Origin: CAKSQF01 sp963628435
GTDB taxonomy: Bacteria; Bacillota; Clostridia; Oscillospirales; CAG-272
Assembly: GCA_963628435.1 (NCBI GenBank)
Contig: CAVGEY010000013.1
Coordinates: 1-64,000 of the forward strand
Length of the DNA: 64,000 nt
Direction of reading: 5' to 3'
Made by a program: the position numbers and the translations under genes
Notes under the pieces: model-generated
Told to the model about the DNA's origin: nothing
What the model saw: the letters and a program-made list of their open reading frames with translations, nothing else
Databases searched by the model: none
Part shown: positions 42,713 through 51,195 of the stretch, in pieces
How the letters are laid out: every line of letters starts with the position of its first letter
Position numbering within the stretch: position 1 is the first letter of the stretch

Positions 42713-43466
42713 CTTTTTTCAAGTCCTCTCTGTTTTTGATTATCGCCTCTGCAAAAATCAAATCTTCGGGAGATGTAATTTTGATGTTCGAATAGCCGCA
42801 GTCTACGAGCTTGACGGTAAATCCCGCGTGCTCGACTATCGAACAGTCATCGGTCGCTTTGAAATTGTCCTTTTCGGAAACCGATATCGCCGCACGATAT
42901 AAATCGGCATAAAAAACCTGAGGTGTCTGAATAATCCATACCTTGTCGCGGTCAAGAGTTCTGTCGACAAAATCGCCGAGCGCAGACAACTTGACCGTGT
43001 CCTTGCTTTTGACACCCGCCGTCGCAGAACGGCGGTCAAATCCGGCAAGCACGACCTTTTTTATCTGCTCAGCCGTTATAAGCGGACGCGCGCCGTCGTG
43101 AATTGCAATAAAATCGGTTTCATCGGAAATTTCGCAGAATCCTTTCAGAACCGATTCCTGCCGCGTTTCTCCGCCGGCAATAATTTTTGTTACCTTTTCG
43201 ATGTTGTATTTTTTGAGCAGACTCGGATAAATTGAAACCTCATCCTCGCGTGCGACAATTATTATCTCATCGATATACTCGCTCTCCTCGAACGGAAGGA
43301 CAGAGCGTATTACAACCGGTATGCCGCAAAGATCCAGCATCTGTTTGGTAACATTCGAATTCATTCTGCTGCCGTTTCCCGCCGCCACAATTATCGCGGT
43401 TGTATGATGATGCTTTGAACCTGAAAATGCGCGCATCACTTCGCCGATTTTGTCATGTAATGCCAT
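42705..43466 (-). CDS. ispD: 2-C-methyl-D-erythritol 4-phosphate cytidylyltransferase
   Basis: Third enzyme of the MEP pathway, forming CDP-methylerythritol. The family motif IIVAAGNGSRMNSNVTKQ, the HDGARPL motif, AGVKSKDTVK, QTPQVF and TDDCSIVEHAG are present. The protein is 253 residues from ATG 43466, with an unusual N-terminal extension of about 22 residues containing a GSKHHHTT stretch; the alternative ATG ten codons later would shorten it. The ribosome site is weak (AAAGG far upstream). Confidence 0.97.
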   Translation of the reverse strand: MALHDKIGEVMRAFSGSKHHHTTAIIVAAGNGSRMNSNVTKQMLDLCGIPVVIRSVLPFEESEYIDEIIIVAREDEVSIYPSLLKKYNIEKVTKIIAGGETRQESVLKGFCEISDETDFIAIHDGARPLITAEQIKKVVLAGFDRRSATAGVKSKDTVKLSALGDFVDRTLDRDKVWIIQTPQVFYADLYRAAISVSEKDNFKATDDCSIVEHAGFTVKLVDCGYSNIKITSPEDLIFAEAIIKNREDLKKDE

Positions 43467-43526
43467 TTTTTATGACCATACCTTTCTTTTGACGAATCGA
43501 ATGATTTTTCGTCTTTTGCAGCCGAA

Positions 43527-44864
43527 CTATATTCTGTATATACCGTCGCCTTCACAGTATATTGCGGTCTCATAAAATGCTTTTATCGCCTTTTTAAGAT
43601 AGAGAATATCTGCCGTTCCCGCAGTTTCGTATGCGGAATGCATCGCAAGCTGCGCAAGACCTATGTCGACCGTGTTCAGCGAAACCTGAGTTTGTGAAAT
43701 ATTTCCGAGCGTCGATCCGCCGGCAAGATCCGAGCGATTTGCGAAAACCTGTACGGGGACATCGGCCTTTTTGCAGATTTCCCCGAATATTGCGGCAGAC
43801 AGCGCATCGGTTGTGTATCTCTGATTGGCATTGTATTTGATTACCACGCCCTTGTTCATAAAAGGCGAATTGTCACAGTCGGAAAGTTCGGGATGATTCG
43901 GATGTTTCGCATGACCGTTGTCTGCCGATACCATGAATGATTTCGCAATCATCCGCTGATATTCATCTCCGCTTATGTTAAGAGCGGAGCATATCCTTCT
44001 CAGCGTGTCGTAAAGGAAGGTTGATGCCGCTCCCTGCTTTGACTGACTTCCCGTTTCCTCGTTGTCGAATACGGCATATACAGGTATGACGCCCTTTGTC
44101 GGCTCGGATGATATGAACCCCTCGAAACTGCCGAACGCGCAGCCTAAATTATCAATTCTCGGTGCAGAAAAGAATTCGCCCGAAAGACCGATAAATGCCG
44201 CTTTTGTACGGTTGTAGAGATATAAATCGGATGCAACGATGTCTTCTGCCGAAACATTTGCACAGTCGGCAATTTCTTTTTCAAGCGCACCCGTTTCCGC
44301 CGCATCTCCGATAATGGGAAGCAGGTCGGTTTGCGCGTTGTATCTGTAACCGTCGTTTATTGTTCTGTTGAAATGTATGCAGACATTCGGAATTATCGCT
44401 ACATCACGGTCTATATTGACCGTTTTCGATTCAAATCGGCCGTCTTTTTTGATAATGACTCTTCCCGCTATCGACAGAGGACGGTCAAACCAGCTCGACA
44501 TAATCATACCGCCGTATTTTTCGGTATTTAATTTTGTGTAGTTGCCGAGAGCCGTTATCTCACCGTTGCTTTTGATTCTGAACATCGGCGAATCGCTGTG
44601 ACTTGCGCATATCATAAACGAGTCGGTTGTGTCGCCTTTTTCTTTCGGAATTTCGAAGGCGATTATCGACGAACGGTTTCTTGTAACATAATATTTTCCG
44701 CCGCGTACAATATCGAATTTTCCGCTTTCCTCAAGTCTTGTGTATCCTATCTCGTCAAGCCTCATTGAAATGTTTTCAACCGCGTGAAAAGCGGTCGGGC
44801 TTTTCTCTATAAACGACATAAGCGATGCCGCACAGTCGGTAAATGATTTGTCAAATTTATTCAT
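43527..44864 (-). CDS. M18-family aminopeptidase (aspartyl aminopeptidase type)
   Basis: A 445-residue dinuclear zinc peptidase that removes N-terminal residues, typically acidic ones in this family. The M18 metal ligands are visible: His in ASHSDSPMFRIK, Asp in SAPRIDNLG, the Glu pair in FDNEETGSQ, Asp in SADNGHAKHPNH, and His in MHSAYETAG. AAAGGT upstream supports ATG 44864; the frame extends to 44963 but that part overlaps the promoter. First gene of a minus-strand set with ispD, ispF and rpe; the 60-base gap to ispD holds no terminator. Confidence 0.93.
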   Translation of the reverse strand: MNKFDKSFTDCAASLMSFIEKSPTAFHAVENISMRLDEIGYTRLEESGKFDIVRGGKYYVTRNRSSIIAFEIPKEKGDTTDSFMICASHSDSPMFRIKSNGEITALGNYTKLNTEKYGGMIMSSWFDRPLSIAGRVIIKKDGRFESKTVNIDRDVAIIPNVCIHFNRTINDGYRYNAQTDLLPIIGDAAETGALEKEIADCANVSAEDIVASDLYLYNRTKAAFIGLSGEFFSAPRIDNLGCAFGSFEGFISSEPTKGVIPVYAVFDNEETGSQSKQGAASTFLYDTLRRICSALNISGDEYQRMIAKSFMVSADNGHAKHPNHPELSDCDNSPFMNKGVVIKYNANQRYTTDALSAAIFGEICKKADVPVQVFANRSDLAGGSTLGNISQTQVSLNTVDIGLAQLAMHSAYETAGTADILYLKKAIKAFYETAIYCEGDGIYRI

Positions 44865-44953
44865 AATAATAACCGTACCTTTCAGCCTGAATTCGAAATT
44901 TTCAATACATCTGACTTTCGCCGAAAATATAAATAATTTTGTACTTTCTAATG

Positions 44954-44982
44954 ATTTTATCACAAATCAAAATCGATTTCAA
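44954..44982 (-). promoter_or_regulatory. Promoter of the M18 peptidase/isp gene set
   Basis: Minus-strand TTGAAA (44982-44977), a 17-base spacer and TGA-TAAAAT (hexamer 44959-44954). It supports the ATG at 44864 and excludes the longer reading. Confidence 0.8.
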
Positions 44983-45064
44983 GAGATTTGCCGCTAATAT
45001 TTGAATTATGGTATGCGTTCATAAAAAGTTTGCCGTTTGATAAAAAATATGTGAAATCTTCACA

Positions 45065-45093
45065 TTGATTTTAGGTCGATAATGTGGTATAAT
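45065..45093 (+). promoter_or_regulatory. Promoter of the Big2 lipoprotein gene
   Basis: TTGATT (45065-45070), 17 bases and an extended -10 TGG-TATAAT (hexamer 45088-45093). Transcription should begin near 45100, leaving a leader of about 180 bases. Confidence 0.8.
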
Positions 45094-45112
45094 CCGAAAT
45101 AAAGAATAAACT

Positions 45113-45147
45113 GCCGATTTATTGATAAAAAATCGGTGCTTTTCTTT
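45113..45147 (+). terminator. Possible attenuator hairpin in the Big2 lipoprotein leader
   Basis: A stem CCGATTT (45114-45120) with AAATCGG (45130-45136) is followed by TGCTTTTCTTT, shortly after the predicted transcription start. It is terminator-like but weak. The rest of the leader (45148-45282) is AT-rich with a second small hairpin near 45181-45198. Confidence 0.35.
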
Positions 45148-45282
45148 GAAAAAATCGAAAAATTAAAGTGTCATATTGTTTCCGATTTGTTTTTCGGATA
45201 TCGGCTTTTGCATGCTTAAAGTAAAACTATGATAATCATTTTCAAGCGGCCGAAAGCGTCAAAAACTTTTACAGAGAAAGGT

Positions 45283-47394
45283 ATGGTAACAAAAGTGAAG
45301 AGAATATACAGATATCTTTGCATAATTCTTTGTATTGCGTCTGTGCTCTGCCTTTTTGCCGGATGTAAAACCGAGCAAAAAGATGAAACGACTGCAAAAC
45401 AGACCACCGAAAAGCCCAGGGAGGGCATAGCGGTTGATAAATCATCGGTAATAATTGCCGTCGGTCAGACCGAAAAACTTACGGCCACATTGCTCTCGAC
45501 GGGCGATGAAACATCGAATGTAATATGGGAGTCGACAGACACCGCTGTCGCAACCGTGAATCCGTCGGGCGTGATTACAGGCGTTTCCGAGGGAACGACA
45601 ACGGTAACCGCATCCACAATCGATAATAAATATACCGTAAGCTGTCAGGTTACGGTCACGGCGTCACTGTCCGGCATAAGTATCGAGGGCGATCTTAAAA
45701 TCAACATAGGCGAAACAAAGAAAATCGAGGTAAAAACAGTTCCCGAAAATATAGCGGTATCTCTTAATTGGCAGTCAACAGTCGAAAATGTTGTCATGGT
45801 TTCGGATGACGGAAGCGTCACGGGACTTATGAGCGGAACATCAACCGTCATTGCCACAACTGCCGACGGAAAATATACGGCTACCTGCAACGTGACGGTA
45901 ATGAATCCGGTTTCGTCGATTGAATTTGAAGAAACAAATATAAAGATAAACAAAGGAATCAGCAAAAAACTCGATTATAACGTAAATCCCATTGATGCGA
46001 CCGGACAGTCGTTTACATGGGAGAGTTCGGATAATAATGTTGCGGCTGTATCCGAAGCTGGAGTCGTTACGGCTCTTGCCACCGGTACCGTAACAATTAA
46101 AATAACAGCGCCCAACGGCGTCAGCGCAACCTGTATCGTGGAGGTTACAACGTCAGTAACCGGAATTGAACTTGATAAATCCGAGCTGACGATTGAAATA
46201 GGCCTTACAGGGGAACTTACAGCAACCGTACTTCCGGAGGACGCATCGGTTCAGACGGTAATTTGGACATCTTCCGATCCTAAAATCGTGTCTGTCGGTG
46301 AGGACGGAATACTGACGGCCCTTAAAGTCGGCTCGGTTGTCATTACCGCATCCACACTTGACGGCAGTATGAGCGCAGAATGTAATGTCACGGTCATTGA
46401 TCCGTCGGTGTCGATTTCGTTTGAGCAGTCGGAGGTTACGCTGAAACTCGGAAACGAAACAGAAGATCATATGACTCTCGTTCCGATCGTTACACCCGCA
46501 AATGCCGATGAAACTTTCACATGGGTTTCCTCGGATGATAAAATTGTTACCGTCAGCGCATCCGGCGTTATAAGAGCAAAAGAACTCGGAAGCGCGGTTA
46601 TTACCGTCAAGGGATCTTCCGGCGCCGTGGCAGAGCTTACTGTAACGGTCGAAAAAGCGCCGATATTTATATCGGTCGAATCGGTAACGGTGATTTCGGA
46701 TGAACTCGAAAGAGAGGGAATGATAACGGTAAGCGAAGGGCAGTATGTTAATCTCGGTGTAAAGATAAGCCCCGCAAGCGCAACCGATCAGACATATACA
46801 TTTACAACGTCAACGGCCGCCGTAAAGATAAAGGACGGTAAACTCTTCGGCATCAAGTCGGGAACCGCAATCATTACTGTTGTGGCAAATAATAAGGGCG
46901 GTAAAAAGATTTCTTCCGAGCAGATTATAATTCGCGTTACCGCAATCGACAGCGACTCGAAAAATCAGGCAATAAGCGAATATAATTCCAAACTTACGGC
47001 GGAAAATGAACTTAACGGCAATAATACGGCAAATATTACCGCAAAATATCAGCCAAAAATAACGGAACTCGAAAATAAAATAAACAGCCTGTCGGTAACC
47101 GAGGAAGATTTGACCGCTGCCGAGGCGGAACTCAAAGTTTATGAGAATAACCTTAAGAAAGCCGAGGAAAGCGGCAATGCAGATGAAATCGAAAAATGCC
47201 GCGGAAAGGTAACCGAGTGCAGCGGAAGAATCGCCGATATAAAGAAGGATCTTTCCGCACGTTCGGATGCAGAGTCTCAGCTTAAAACCGTAAAGAATAA
47301 ATATAACAGCGAGCTTGCCGATGAAAAGAGCCGCCATGATGACGCGGTTGCGAAGCTGAAAGAAGAATACGATTATATTCAGCGTTATCTTTGA
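45283..47394 (+). CDS. Lipoprotein with six Big2 immunoglobulin-like domains and a coiled-coil tail
   Basis: A 703-residue exported protein. The signal MVTKVKRIYRYL, hydrophobic core and LFAGC lipobox (Cys28) mark a lipoprotein. Residues about 50-570 hold six repeats of about 80-85 residues, each with the Big2 pattern (D-S-x-x-I-x-x-G, W-x-S-S/T-D, V-x-x-x-G-x-V-T/I-x-L, G-x-x-x-I/V-T-A, C-x-V-x-V). Residues about 575-703 are charged and form a long coiled coil (LENKINSL...AAEAELKVYENNLKKAEE) rich in Lys/Glu. Big2 domains occur in surface adhesins and carbohydrate-binding proteins; the role here is unknown. ATG 45283 is close to AAAGG; GTG 45295 is possible. It has its own promoter and terminator, so it is monocistronic. 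Confidence 0.85.
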   Translation: MVTKVKRIYRYLCIILCIASVLCLFAGCKTEQKDETTAKQTTEKPREGIAVDKSSVIIAVGQTEKLTATLLSTGDETSNVIWESTDTAVATVNPSGVITGVSEGTTTVTASTIDNKYTVSCQVTVTASLSGISIEGDLKINIGETKKIEVKTVPENIAVSLNWQSTVENVVMVSDDGSVTGLMSGTSTVIATTADGKYTATCNVTVMNPVSSIEFEETNIKINKGISKKLDYNVNPIDATGQSFTWESSDNNVAAVSEAGVVTALATGTVTIKITAPNGVSATCIVEVTTSVTGIELDKSELTIEIGLTGELTATVLPEDASVQTVIWTSSDPKIVSVGEDGILTALKVGSVVITASTLDGSMSAECNVTVIDPSVSISFEQSEVTLKLGNETEDHMTLVPIVTPANADETFTWVSSDDKIVTVSASGVIRAKELGSAVITVKGSSGAVAELTVTVEKAPIFISVESVTVISDELEREGMITVSEGQYVNLGVKISPASATDQTYTFTTSTAAVKIKDGKLFGIKSGTAIITVVANNKGGKKISSEQIIIRVTAIDSDSKNQAISEYNSKLTAENELNGNNTANITAKYQPKITELENKINSLSVTEEDLTAAEAELKVYENNLKKAEESGNADEIEKCRGKVTECSGRIADIKKDLSARSDAESQLKTVKNKYNSELADEKSRHDDAVAKLKEEYDYIQRYL

Positions 47395-47417
47395 GCTTTA
47401 ATTCAAAAGCAGACAAT

Positions 47418-47454
47418 AAAAAATTTCCCGATGCATTGCATCGGGAAATTTTTT
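47418..47454. terminator. Bidirectional terminator, 18-bp perfect inverted repeat
   Basis: 47418-47435 is perfectly complementary to 47437-47454, beginning with six A and ending with six T. It ends both the Big2 lipoprotein gene and the opposing efp operon. Confidence 0.93.
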
Positions 47455-47486
47455 ATTTGATTTGAAAACAGCGTGAGCGGACTCTG

Positions 47487-47969
47487 TCAGTCTGCATCCC
47501 CGTCGCCGTCATCGTCATCGCTTATTTCAAAAGAGAACAGCTTGTTGCAGTTCGGGCAGCGGATTTCTTTTCTGTCGAGAAGAGATTCGTCAAAGTAGAT
47601 GTTTTCTCCGCATTCGGGACATTCGACTTCAAAAACATCGCCGTCATCGTCATCTTCCTCGTCTGAAGAATCGTCATCTTCTTCGTCTGCATATTCATCT
47701 TCGAATTCGCCGTCATCTTCGTATCCGTCGGAATCGTCATCGCAGTCTGTACCGCAAATGACATCCTCAACATCGCCGAGATCGGAATCAAGCTCCGAAA
47801 GATATTCCTCGAGATTGTCCATTCTGTCCGAAATGCTGTCGTCAACCTCGCACATGTCACCGAGTATTTCCACAACCGAAGCAAGTATCTTTTTTTCGGG
47901 TGTGTCCGACTTGAAATCAAGACCTTCCATCAGTCCCTTAAGATATGCTATTTTTTCGTTTACAGTCAT
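47487..47969 (-). CDS. Acidic zinc-ribbon protein, CD1247 N-terminal-domain type
   Basis: A 160-residue protein in three parts: an N-terminal helical domain (about 1-70, MTVNEKIAYLKGLMEG, KKILASVVEILGDM) like clostridial proteins annotated with a CD1247 N-terminal domain; a linker of about 45 residues almost entirely Asp/Glu/Ser; and a C-terminal zinc ribbon CPECG...CPNC with an acidic tail. The function is unknown; the zinc ribbon suggests nucleic acid or protein contact. It lies 33 bases after efp and is last in that operon. The linker's codon bias produces long spurious frames on the other strand. Confidence 0.8.
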   Translation of the reverse strand: MTVNEKIAYLKGLMEGLDFKSDTPEKKILASVVEILGDMCEVDDSISDRMDNLEEYLSELDSDLGDVEDVICGTDCDDDSDGYEDDGEFEDEYADEEDDDSSDEEDDDDGDVFEVECPECGENIYFDESLLDRKEIRCPNCNKLFSFEISDDDDGDGDAD

Positions 47970-48002
47970 ATAACCAACCTCCGATTTAATATTATCCGGC
48001 GA

Positions 48003-48569
48003 TTATGCTCTGGACAGATATTCGCCTGTTCTGGTGTCGATTTTGATTTTTTCGCCGGGGCCTACAAACAGCGGAACCTTAATCTGAGCGCCTGTCTCAA
48101 GAGTTGCGGGCTTCAGAGTATTTGTAGCCGTATTTCCGGCAAATCCGGGATCTGTTTCTGTGATTTCAAGCTCAACGAATGTGGGCGGCTCAACGCCGAA
48201 TACCTTTCCTTTGTAGGAAAGAAGCTTGCAAATCATTTCTTCTTTTACGAACTTGAATGCATCGGGAAGGACATCACGGTTTACGGGTGTCTGTTCGTAA
48301 GTCTCCTGATCCATAAAGTAATAAAGCTCACCGTCGTTGTAAAGATACTGCATATCTTTTCTCTCGATATAAGCGGTCTCGAATTTTGCCGTAGGGTTGA
48401 AAGATGTTTCTGTTACGGCACCGGTGAGTACGTTTTTCATCTTGGTTCTGACAAATGCGGCGCCTTTACCGGGCTTGACATGCTGGAATTCTATAACCTG
48501 CATAACCTTTCCGTCCATCTCAAAGGTAACGCCGTTGCGGAAATCACCCGCAGTAATAGCAGTTCCCAT
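48003..48569 (-). CDS. efp: Translation elongation factor P
   Basis: EF-P relieves ribosome stalling at polyproline stretches. The 188-residue protein has three beta-barrel domains; the domain I loop is KPGKGAAFVR, with Lys35 at the tip where modification occurs in many bacteria, and the C-terminus has the EF-P signature GAQIKVPLFVGPGEKIKIDTRTGEYLSR. ATG 48569 is chosen: GGAGG lies eight bases upstream, while ATG 48584 lies upstream of that site. It has its own promoter besides probable read-through from pepP. Confidence 0.98.
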   Translation of the reverse strand: MGTAITAGDFRNGVTFEMDGKVMQVIEFQHVKPGKGAAFVRTKMKNVLTGAVTETSFNPTAKFETAYIERKDMQYLYNDGELYYFMDQETYEQTPVNRDVLPDAFKFVKEEMICKLLSYKGKVFGVEPPTFVELEITETDPGFAGNTATNTLKPATLETGAQIKVPLFVGPGEKIKIDTRTGEYLSRA

Positions 48570-48609
48570 ACTGAAAACCTCCATAAATGTTTTATAAAAT
48601 ATCTAATGT

Positions 48610-48638
48610 ATTGTACTACAATTCAATTCAATTTTCAA
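48610..48638 (-). promoter_or_regulatory. Promoter of efp
   Basis: Minus-strand TTGAAA (48638-48633), 17 bases and TACAAT (48615-48610), located in the 95-base gap between pepP and efp. Confidence 0.72.
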
Positions 48639-48664
48639 GTGTTTTTTATAAAAAAAACCGTTTA

Positions 48665-49732
48665 TCAAAGAATTATGAGATTTTTGGGACTTTTTGTTAT
48701 GTCAACAGCACCTTTTTCGGTAAAAATGACCATATCTTCGATGCGTACGCCGAATTTTCCGCCGATGTAAATACCCGGTTCACAGGTGACAACATGGCCG
48801 ATGTCCATTTCGACTTCGCCGCTTCGGCTGACATAGGGAGCTTCATGAATGTCCATTCCGACTCCGTGACCGAGTCCGTGTCCGAAACAGTCGCCGTATC
48901 CGGCTTTTGTGATAACCGAACGTGCAACCCCGTCAAGCTCTTTTCCGGTTTTGCCCACGGCGTATGCGTCAAGAGCGGTAAGCTGTGCCTCAAGAACGGT
49001 TTCGTAAACTTTTTTCATTTCGTCGGTGCATTTGCCGACACATACGGTTCGTGTCATATCCGAGCAATAGCCGTTGTACAGCGCGCCGAAATCCATTGTC
49101 AAAAATCCCTCCTCGATTTTTCTGTCACGCGGAACGCCGTGCGGACGCGAAGATGCGCTTCCCGATACCGCGATCGTGTCAAAGGAAACCGATTTCGCTC
49201 CGTGAGAACGCATGTAAAATTCGAGTTCAAGCGCGATTTCAATCTCTGTGCGGTCCGGATTTATGTATCCCAAAATGTGTTCGAACGCCGAATCGGCGAT
49301 TTTTTGCGCGGTAATGATGGTGGATATTTCGTCTGCATCTTTCTTCATGCGCATTCTTCCGATTGCACCGTCCGACGGTATCATTCGGTATTCCGCAAGC
49401 ATGCCGGCCTCATATTTTGCCTTTTCGAGACATGTCAGCGAGTCTTCCTCGTAGGCAAGTGTTTTGACATTCTCGGAGTCGAGTATCTCTCTGACCGAAG
49501 CGGAAGGGAAATGCTGATCGATTTGAATAACCCTAACATTTGAGAATGCTTGTTCGCGTGCCGCCTCAATGTACCGAAAATCGGTTAACATGTATGTGTT
49601 TTTTCTCGTAACAATCACAAATCCGTCGGTAAAATCAAATCCCGAAAGATATTTCTGATTTTTGCAGTTTGTTACAATAATTCCGTCGGCGCTCTCCGGG
49701 AGCTCCGACATAAGACGTTCGGATCTCGTCAT
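48665..49732 (-). CDS. pepP: Xaa-Pro aminopeptidase (M24B)
   Basis: Cleaves the N-terminal residue preceding proline. The 355-residue protein has a creatinase-like N-domain and a pita-bread catalytic domain with the metal ligands Asp in TMDFGALYNGYCSDMTRT (two), His in GHGLGHGVGMDIHEAP, Glu in CEPGIYIGG and Glu in VRIEDMV. It lies upstream of efp, as in many Firmicutes, linking proline peptide handling with the polyproline factor. It starts 15 bases after the upstream gene. Confidence 0.96.
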   Translation of the reverse strand: MTRSERLMSELPESADGIIVTNCKNQKYLSGFDFTDGFVIVTRKNTYMLTDFRYIEAAREQAFSNVRVIQIDQHFPSASVREILDSENVKTLAYEEDSLTCLEKAKYEAGMLAEYRMIPSDGAIGRMRMKKDADEISTIITAQKIADSAFEHILGYINPDRTEIEIALELEFYMRSHGAKSVSFDTIAVSGSASSRPHGVPRDRKIEEGFLTMDFGALYNGYCSDMTRTVCVGKCTDEMKKVYETVLEAQLTALDAYAVGKTGKELDGVARSVITKAGYGDCFGHGLGHGVGMDIHEAPYVSRSGEVEMDIGHVVTCEPGIYIGGKFGVRIEDMVIFTEKGAVDITKSPKNLIIL

Positions 49733-49747
49733 AATTTTTTCCTTCTT

Positions 49748-50590
49748 TCATAAGTTCTCATAATATTTTTTCATTGTCAGCGCATCTTCCGCCTGCGTTC
49801 CCGCAGATTCGCAAATTATGCGCGGAGAATATCCGTCTTTGTATATTGCCTCCATAAGCGGTTCGTAAGGGGGACCGAATTTGTCGTCATCAAATGTAAG
49901 ATGTCTTTTTTCTCCCTTGTCGGTATATTCTATCATTGAGAAATGACAGTGCAGATTGTCCGCATATTCATAGCCGAGCCTGTCGCCGATAGTCGAGAAG
50001 ACCTTGCGGTAATCATCCGAAGTTTTGAACAGATTTCCGATGTTTCTCGCGTTCATGTGTCCGAAATCAACGACCGGACGCAGACGTTTGTCCATCGAAC
50101 ATATTTCAAGTACCTCGTCAAGAGTGCCGAGCTGATTTAACTTGCCCATTGTTTCAAGTCCGAATGCCACTTCGGTGTCTGAAAACTTTTCAAGTGCCTT
50201 GTAGATTGTGTCTTTTGAAAGCGCCAGAGCCTCCGAGCGCGATATTTTTGATGCGCTTCCGGTGTGTATGACTATTATATTCGCTCCCATTGCCTCGGAC
50301 GCGGCAATGCTTTGCTCAATATAGTCAAGACTTTTAAGCCTTTTTTCGATGTCTGTCCCCGAAAGCGAAATATAATACGGAGAGTGAAACGAAAGAGCTA
50401 CCCTGTATTTTTTCGCCTGCTGCCCGATTTTCGCAAATGTCTCGGGCGATCCGTTAACGCCGTTCCCGGCACTGTATTCGAAAGCGTCAAGACCGCGCGC
50501 GGCAATCCATTCGGGCGCTTCGATTGTTGATTTGTGGCCTTCGGCAATAAATGACGCCGAGCTGCCGCTGGGGCCGAATAATGCACTCAT
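49748..50590 (-). CDS. Endonuclease IV-like TIM-barrel protein (AP endonuclease 2 family)
   Basis: A 280-residue sugar-phosphate isomerase/AP-endonuclease-like barrel. Metal-ligand positions of endonuclease IV appear in order: SFHSPYYIS, VIHTGSA, GLETMGK, VVDFGHMNAR, HCHFS and ICESAG. Endonuclease IV cuts DNA at abasic sites; close relatives of unknown activity also exist. Its start overlaps the yqeG stop (ATGA). It sits in the xerC-yqeG-pepP-efp set. Family assignment is good; DNA repair activity is an inference. Confidence 0.85.
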   Translation of the reverse strand: MSALFGPSGSSASFIAEGHKSTIEAPEWIAARGLDAFEYSAGNGVNGSPETFAKIGQQAKKYRVALSFHSPYYISLSGTDIEKRLKSLDYIEQSIAASEAMGANIIVIHTGSASKISRSEALALSKDTIYKALEKFSDTEVAFGLETMGKLNQLGTLDEVLEICSMDKRLRPVVDFGHMNARNIGNLFKTSDDYRKVFSTIGDRLGYEYADNLHCHFSMIEYTDKGEKRHLTFDDDKFGPPYEPLMEAIYKDGYSPRIICESAGTQAEDALTMKKYYENL

Positions 50591-51147
50591 TTTTGAACTT
50601 TGCTCCTTTTATTTTTTCTTACCGTAAGATTTTTCCAGTTTTCGAATTCCGCATCTCTTCCCGCGTGATGACCGAAAAAACGCTTCATGCACGGATATTC
50701 GCCGAGCCTTTTTATTCTGTGAAGCAAATCGGTTCGGTCGTCTATCGGCGGGACGAGTATCGTAATAAGACCTGCGCGTTTGCCTGCAAGCATATCGGTA
50801 AAAATCTGATCGCCGAGCGATGCGGTATGTGACTTGTCGGCTCCGACTTTGTCAAGTGCGTTCTTAAGTACTTTTGTGCCGGGCTTTTTAGCCTCGGCAA
50901 AATAGGGAATCGAAAGACTTCCCGCAAATTTTTCGACTCTCGGGGGATGATTGTTCGACAGAAAAACAAACTTGATTTTCGATTTTTCCATGTCCGAAAT
51001 CCATTTTTTTACAGATTCTGTCGGCAGCGGATCACCGTATGTGACAAGCGTGTTGTCTATGTCACAGACAATCGTGTCGATTTTTATACTGTGAAGAAAA
51101 TCGGGTGTAATTTCGTAAATGTCGTTGAAATAATAATCTGGTATCAT
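50587..51147 (-). CDS. yqeG: YqeG-family HAD-IIIA phosphatase
   Basis: A 186-residue HAD phosphatase of the YqeG type common in Firmicutes. Motif I CDIDNTLV gives Asp29/Asp31, motif II is FLSNNHP, then KKPG, and motif III is LGDQIFTDMLAGKRAG. The substrate in vivo is not established. ATG 51147 is used because GGAG lies upstream at short spacing; the longer frame to 51174 lacks a ribosome site. It overlaps the following gene by four bases. Confidence 0.93.
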   Translation of the reverse strand: MIPDYYFNDIYEITPDFLHSIKIDTIVCDIDNTLVTYGDPLPTESVKKWISDMEKSKIKFVFLSNNHPPRVEKFAGSLSIPYFAEAKKPGTKVLKNALDKVGADKSHTASLGDQIFTDMLAGKRAGLITILVPPIDDRTDLLHRIKRLGEYPCMKRFFGHHAGRDAEFENWKNLTVRKNKRSKVQK

Positions 51148-51195
51148 AAATTCTCCGAATTGTTCTTGCCGCAATGTGTAAACTGCACCGAAGAG

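Noticed and set aside
45430..47000. DNA tandem repeats in the Big2 gene
   Set aside because: The six domains are diverged at DNA level; the repeat exists only at protein-domain level.
47599..47973. Serine-rich frame on the plus strand
   Set aside because: It is produced by the Asp/Glu codon run of the acidic zinc-ribbon protein on the other strand.
48587..49543. Plus-strand frame of 318 codons opposite pepP
   Set aside because: PepP has all metal ligands; the opposite frame shows no domain and no ribosome site.
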